A DNA stretch of 25,619 nt, from the NCBI GenBank assembly GCA_030141605.1, contig JAQGDQ010001784.1, positions 1 through 25,619 on the forward strand, read 5' to 3'. This stretch comes from Tubiluchus corallicola (taxonomy: Eukaryota > Priapulida > Priapulimorpha > Priapulimorphida > Tubiluchidae). The first letter of the stretch is position 1, and each line of letters begins with the position of its first letter. The translations under genes were made by a program, and so were the position numbers. Under the pieces are notes generated by a model. The model searched no databases, had not been told where the DNA came from, and saw only the letters and a program-made list of their open reading frames with translations. This document shows, in pieces, positions 20,817 to 25,619 of this stretch.

Positions 20817-20986
20817 TAGGTGTATTGTTAAAGCCTTACCGTTTTTATATTTATTGAAGACTAAAAGTATCGTACTTTCCACCAAACAGTGTATTAATGG
20901 GTGAGTAGTGCTGCTGGTTATATTCATAATTATTTAGAACATATGTTCAGGCCGTATAAAAAAAGAATTATGTATATGTCAGTGCA

Positions 20987-21289
20987 ATGTATAGCGTTAA
21001 AGTAAATGAGCTCCATAGAATTAAAACATCTCGGTTACGCCTCTCCTCACATAACCTAGCTATTGAGACTGGAAGATGGGCAAGGATAAAAAGAGAGGAC
21101 AGGCTATGCTCCTGTTCTGGCTTAAACATTCAAACAGAAGAGCATGTTATCTGTTCTTGTCCACTTACTAATCACCTTCGTGAATATAACACTGAACTGA
21201 GCTTCAACGATTTGCATGAATTTTTCAATGGAAACCCAATGTCATATTGTGAATTTGTAAATAATTCTTTAGCCGTTTTTGGACAGTAA
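20987..21289 (+). pseudogene. Non-LTR retrotransposon C-terminal fragment
   Basis: A 100-codon frame encodes SRLRLSSHNLAIETGRWARI, then REDRLC, and a C-x-C-x9-H-x4-C cluster with TEEHV and CPL. This is the region C-terminal to the RT domain in a common invertebrate LINE type. The class is like that of 7057-7399, but the sequences are clearly different families. The usual upstream RT domain is missing, so it is 5'-truncated. After the stop, about 40 bp starting GTAAATAATTCTT (21257) are repeated 72 bp later (21329), an old tandem duplication of the coding end. Confidence 0.75.
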
Positions 21290-21447
21290 TTATCACATTA
21301 GGCGGTAATAAGTGTGTAGTGAGAGCTTGTAAATAATTCTTCAGTTATTTTTTGATAGTAATGATCATGTTATATGATCAAAAGTCCTTTTTTGTAGTGA
21401 TCTATGGACTGAACCAAAATATCATGTTCGACTATCTCTTAATCAGT

Positions 21448-21449
<2 letters not shown>

Positions 21450-21490
<41 letters not shown>

Positions 21491-21511
21491 TATATATATA
21501 AATATATATAC
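21450..21511. repeat. (TA)n microsatellite
   Basis: About 60 bp of TA dinucleotides with two AAATA interruptions. Confidence 0.97.
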
Positions 21512-21751
21512 GATAATCGATAACTGTATAATAATTGAGAGACTTGAAGCATAAAAGTACTAAAACAAAGCGTGAAAAAATTTAAAACGTATTACTACTA
21601 ACCAGTGAGAAATAAGCAAATTTTGATTTCAACTGATTTTAAACATTCAGTTTTAAACATTTTCAAAGCATAAAATTTGTTTTTCAAAAAACAATCTCTC
21701 CCTACTCATATCTTTTACAAAACCGAAACAGATTTTTTTGTGGCCGTCCTA
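21512..21751. other. No recognised gene
   Basis: AT-rich sequence. No feature could be supported. Confidence 0.5.
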
Positions 21752-21960
21752 TACTGATGGGCGCTTAATAGATTAATCGAAATAATCAAGATTGCAAATA
21801 AATAAATGATGAAAATTGATAATATCACGTATAAATAGATATAATCGATGATTGAACAGCAGTTTAGTTAATCGAGAGCAAATATATGTGTTACACACTG
21901 ACTATAAGGTTTTTCAGCACAAATAAATGAAATTCTTGCATTTTCTCATCTTGCTAGCTA
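21752..21960 (+). mobile_element. TGATGGGCG-type element, copy 1 (partial)
   Basis: Begins TACTGATGGGCGCTTAATAG and shares ATAGATTAATCGA, AGATATAATCG, TTAATCGAGA and a CACACTGA.TA.AAGG block in the same order with 22229-22400. No matching 3' terminus is found before copy 2 starts, so this copy is truncated. Confidence 0.6.
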
Positions 21961-22228
21961 GATATTGGTAAGAAAGATGGTTTGTTTCAAGCAAACGAAA
22001 AGAAATTAATTTATATTCATACGATTTAATCGGCATTGATTTTTCCTACTTGGACGCATTTCAATTCTTTTACATTACTTTCTATGGAAATTTTGGTTTC
22101 GTTTAACAACGTTTCGCTTAACGTCGTGTTTTTCTGGAAAGCATTAGCATCGTTAAGCGAGGACTTACTTTATAAAAACCTGAAGATAAGCTGAATCAGC
22201 TTACATATAATGCCAGTATGTCACCTGA

Positions 22229-22708
22229 TAGTGATGGGCGATTAATAGATTAATCGAGATTCCAACCAAGTATAAATTGATATAATCGTCTATTGCACAG
22301 TAAATCGGTTAATTGAGATTGGGGACAAAATATGTTCCACACTGAATAAAAGGTAGTGTTTTAGCATGCAGAATTCTTACACTTTTTCTTCGTTTTTCTC
22401 ACCATACACAATGCACACAGTTGCAAACCACAGTGTTTTAAACCGGGGCTTCTTATGACGCGTGAAGTTGACATAGTAATAGCGTAGTTGATGAATGTAC
22501 GCGTCTATAAAAAATAGTTTGCTAGTACGAAAATGACAGACTACGACACAAGCCATGAAGAAGCTAATAGGTTAGGTTTCAGTGTTGCAATGTTTGAAAA
22601 ATATGTTTATTTGGTACACTAAAAATCGCCAAAAAGATTAATTGTGACATCGAATTACAAGAACAAGATTGTAATCGGATTAGAAAATTTCAAAATCGCA
22701 CATCACTA
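22229..22708. mobile_element. TGATGGGCG-type nonautonomous element, copy 2
   Basis: The left end TAGTGATGGGCGATTA (22229) is matched in inverse by AAATCGCACATCACTA at the right (ending 22708), with two or three mismatches. TAGTGATGGGCGA-like ends are common among hAT elements. It has no coding capacity over its 480 bp. The 8-mers outside the ends do not match convincingly, so no target duplication is claimed. Confidence 0.55.
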
Positions 22709-23639
22709 GTGTCCTAGTTGGAGTTGGCCACATTCTGCAGAAGATTGAAAGACTGGAAATCATCAAAACAAAAAGTATTTAATGGTTTCTAATGGAAATA
22801 GGTTTATTCTAACTCGATTTCAGTTCAATGTGCATAAAGATGTTTGTCACTAGTAAAAAATTGAAATTTGATAGTATCAATTTTTAGTATCAATTTAGTA
22901 TCAATTTATCAAGTTGAACGGCGAAGAAAAGTTTCGATGCCTCTGCTAAAAGCTTAACAGAAATATTTTGCAAAAGCTTCATGATAAGCCTTTTCACAGT
23001 TCCAGCGATTGATGATGATCATGAAAACGTCAAAGGTTAAGTGTACCAGACAACGCATTTGTGTACGCTTGACAACACCTTGCAGCTCATGCTGTTGTAA
23101 TAGTAACAGTTTTAACAGCTAGCTAGAAAATTACGTAGTTCATTTTTCTTGTTCCCAAGCAAGATTCTGCTAGTAGATCACTCTGCGTACAGGCTAATGA
23201 GTAGTTAAGTAAAGTCCACGTAACTGAACTGATTCGGTGGATGGCTTTGCTTTACCACATGTCACGTAATGGTTGTAGTTAAGACGCATTGCTATGGCAC
23301 ACTTAATCTTTGGCCTACAGCTACTGTGCGAGCACACAATGAAATTGTGAAAAAAACTGTTCCAATTAATTTTACAACCCACTACAAAAATTTTTACCCT
23401 TTGACTTTAAATATAATTTTAGCATTGAATATATGTTATTTTAATATGTTGTGTGCATACAGCAATACACTACGTTAAGACTATTTGTGACAACTGAATT
23501 GTCGGGCGCCACAAGCACAGACACCACATTGGGTTAGCCCGCCTGTGGTAGATGGGCTGGTCCAAGTAGCGTGCCATGTACGTAGGCCGCCTAAGTAGCC
23601 GAAATTGTTAAAATCCAAGATGTAAAGTTAAAAGAGAGA
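22709..23639. other. No recognised gene
   Basis: Mostly AT-rich, with a small TAGTATCAATTT direct repeat at 22870-22910 and the dispersed repeat at 23029-23095. Overlapping short frames on both strands (23194-23478) show no domain and are likely chance. Confidence 0.5.
23029..23095 (+). repeat. Dispersed repeat, copy 2
   Basis: Same family as 3391-3457. It starts GTCAAAGGTTAAGTGTACCA and then diverges moderately while keeping CATTTGTGTACGCTTG. Confidence 0.8.
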
Positions 23640-24360
23640 ATGAAATTACCAGTGTGGTTAGTGGGTGGCCCAAGTACCGCACTGGGTCTTCGCAAGATTA
23701 GCGGATGCGCTTTAGCACAACTGCGGTACTTGGGCCACCCATGAACCACGCTGGTTCTCCGTAAGATTAGCGGATGCACTTTAGCACAACTGCGGTACTT
23801 GGGCTGCCCATGAACCACGCTGGTTCTCCGTAAGATTAGCGGATGCACTTTAGCACAACTGCGGTACTTGGGCTGCCCATGAACCACGCTGGTTCTCCGT
23901 AAGATTAGCGGATGCACTTTAGCACAACTGCGGTACTTGGGCTGCCCATGAACCACGCTGGTTCTCCGTAAGATTAGCGGATGCACTTTAGCACAACTGC
24001 GGTACTTGGGCTGCCCATGAACCACGCTGGTTCTCCGCAAGATTAGCGGATGCGCTTTAGCACAACTGCGGTACTTGGGCTGCCCGTGAACCACACTGGT
24101 TCTCCGCAAGATTAGCGGATGCGCTTTAGCACAACTGCGGTACTTGGGTTGCCCATGAACCACGCTGGTTCTTCCCAAGATTAGCGGATGCACTTTAGCA
24201 CAACTGCGGTACTTGGGCTGCCCATGAACCACACTGGTTTTCTGCAAGATTAGCGGATGCGCTTTAGCACAACTGCGGTACTTGAGCTGCCCATGAACCA
24301 CGTTGGTTATCCGCAAGATTAGCGGAAGCACTTTAGCACAAGTGGTGTACACGGGCTAGT
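23640..24360. repeat. Minisatellite, 10 x 69 bp
   Basis: GATTAGCGGATGC recurs every 69 bp from 23696 to 24317. Units split into two variants (CCGTAAG with GCACTTT, and CCGCAAG with GCGCTTT). The period is 23 codons, so a 253-codon minus-strand frame (23591-24352) stays open. It has no domain and is read as an artefact. The array is preceded by an inverted piece: GGGTGGCCCAAGTACCGCA at 23663-23681 is the exact complement of 23722-23740. Confidence 0.96.
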
Positions 24361-24673
24361 GCATTAGATGGCGCTCTACCATCAAGACCATAAAGTACTT
24401 ACACTCATTACTGTTGCATATTTACTTTGTTGAACCATTGTGGCACATAAGCTTTGGCTCATTTTGTCAGTCTATCTTATGATAATTATTAGTTTAGTTA
24501 GTTAACTGTTTATTGCATATTTTTGATTTGGGTAATATGCGATATTTTTGATTTGAACAATCTGGGAATTCTTTAAAAAAGAACCACCTAAACTGCAAGA
24601 TATCCAATAACAGACCTGGTAATTCTTATCAAATTGTCATCATGAAGAATGTGATATTGGCCATCAATATTAA
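24361..24673. other. No recognised gene
   Basis: AT-rich stretch leading into the LINE remnant. Its right part may be decayed LINE coding sequence. Confidence 0.4.
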
Positions 24674-25223
24674 ATTTTGGTTCCCTGTCTTAACAGTACA
24701 ATTTACTTCATTAGCTATATGGGACCAGTCCTATGGAACAGACTAAGCCGCAATTCGAAATGTAGTCACTCCCTTTTAACTTTTAAAAAAACCGTCAGAA
24801 AAGAAATATTTCAAAAGTATTAAGAGTAACACAATTTGATAATGGTAATAACCTGCATTTCTTCCTACAGTAATCTTAATAAAACGTGACTATGTTTAAC
24901 AGGATACCGAACACTTTGTAACCATGATCACAGTTTCTTTTAGTTCTCGCTCCATTTCATCTTTCATTCAATACTCCCCCCCCCCATTTTTTTAAGATTT
25001 CCACATACAGTTTGGCCTGTCAAGCTATGCTTTTAGGCTCAAACTGTATGCATCAAAATTATTCTGTAATGAAATTTGCACATGTATATCCCGCATTCTG
25101 TAATTTCTCGATAATACTGCATTTATTCATATTTATATTTACTTAAATGAAAAATTATCTGTATTTTAATGATAATTGTAAGATGCAATGTGGAAAATGA
25201 ATAAACTCTTGAACTCTTGAATT
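24674..25223 (+). pseudogene. LINE 3' end (CR1/L2-like)
   Basis: A 49-codon frame (24674-24823, TAA) encodes a tail with ISYMGPVLWNRLSRN, SHSLLTFKK and a lysine-rich end. This is the same C-terminal signature (GP.LWN.L...SL..FKK..K) as the LINE pieces in the inverted-repeat arms, but from a different family. About 380 bp of 3'UTR follow and end GAATAAACTCTTGAACTCTTGA, so the polyA signal is next to a short ACTCTTGA tandem tail, typical of LINEs with oligonucleotide-repeat tails. Upstream coding is lost at a TAA (24671-24673) and by truncation. Confidence 0.7.
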
Positions 25224-25619
25224 AGATACATTAGTTTTATTATTATCGATTTATTGACGGTGTACAATAGCCATAAACTTGATATAAATGAAGAATATAG
25301 AACTACAAAAAACCCTCAAATATGCGAAATTTTGGCTAAAATCTCTTACAAGCTAGAGGCCTAACCAAGTAAGTGCAAAATGCCAATTCAATAAAAGAAA
25401 TTCACCTTTAATTTCGCGCTTCAAACTGAAATGAAAATTAGCTTTTGTTTCATTGAAGTGAAAACAGTAAAGGCGAAATCACTGTGTCGAGTGAACTTTT
25501 AATGTACAGTCCAAACCCAGGCCCGTGAGGCCACTGAGCCTGAGGCGAGTACACAAAGGCATTCGGAGTCAGTATGGGAAACTTTTTGCAGACTGCCAAC
25601 ACGTCAATTCCGTGATTTA
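25224..25619. other. No recognised gene
   Basis: AT-rich up to about 25500, then a somewhat more GC-rich end with AGGCCCGTGAGGCC. Nothing could be assigned. Confidence 0.5.

Larger units (their letters stand above)
19187..20835. mobile_element. Probable hAT-like nonautonomous element containing two arrays
   Basis: The left end GGCCTGTAATGATACAC (19187-19203) and the complement of the right end (20819-20835, GGTGTATTGTTAAAGCC) match at about 13 of 17 positions with one gap. Both resemble the TGTAACGATACAC ends of a widespread group of hAT elements whose interior is rich in ATCGTGATACG. That is the sequence repeated just inside each end here (19210-19270 and 20259-20816). A 35-bp array and an unassigned AT-rich stretch (19853-20258) fill the middle. 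No transposase frame is present. The exact ends and target duplication could not be fixed. Confidence 0.4.

Noticed and set aside
22181-22210. CTGAAGA followed by perfect hairpin TAAGCTGA/TCAGCTTA as a hammerhead core
   Set aside because: The hairpin is followed by CATATA, not GAAA, so the second conserved box is missing.
23591-24352. 253-codon periodic frame on the minus strand
   Set aside because: It follows from the 69-bp period; no signal peptide, domain or unique part.

Overview
This looks like nuclear DNA from an invertebrate animal. It is AT-rich and repeat-dense, holds several 5'-truncated non-LTR retrotransposon (LINE) tails, nonautonomous DNA transposons, microsatellites and many unrelated minisatellites, and has one long conserved animal gene. 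The LINE types resemble those common in molluscs, annelids and cnidarians, but the sequence alone does not fix the phylum.

The only confident protein-coding gene is on the minus strand at 14085-18377. It is an intact, uninterrupted 1430-residue YTHDC2-type RNA helicase (R3H, DEVH helicase with an ankyrin insertion, helicase C, HA2/OB, YTH). Its coding part has no intron. An in-frame stop sits directly before the ATG, and a good 3' splice-site match lies 58 nt upstream, so a 5'UTR intron is likely. One residue expected in the m6A-binding cage of its YTH domain appears to be changed.

Layout. 1-7109 is a very large inverted repeat: arms of about 2.15 kb (1-2155 and 4925-7109) around a 2.77-kb spacer. 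Each arm holds, from outside in, a LINE coding remnant, a hAT-like MITE with a CT/GA microsatellite, an unrecognised stretch, a 72-bp x3 and a 39-bp x3 minisatellite, and a LINE 3' end with a (CTA)n tail. The spacer holds a 71/72-bp x7 and a 39-bp x8 array. 7057-7399 is a LINE C-terminal fragment, followed by a 73-bp x5 array, a 57-bp x22 array (8034-9284), trinucleotide repeats that form the tail of a minus-strand LINE with a C2H2 finger (9505-10015), and a 1.9-kb minisatellite with a 410-bp higher-order period (10505-12450). A palindromic MITE lies at 13430-13663, downstream of the gene.

Upstream of the gene (to its right) are a 461-bp palindromic MITE (18651-19111), a probable hAT-like element holding two tandem arrays (19187-20835), a second LINE C-terminal fragment (20987-21289), two copies of a TGATGGGCG-ended element (21752-22708), a 69-bp x10 array that begins with an inverted copy (23640-24360), and another LINE 3' end (24674-25223).

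The repeats do not form a pathway with the gene. They are its surroundings, and some may lie in its promoter, 5' intron or 3' flank.
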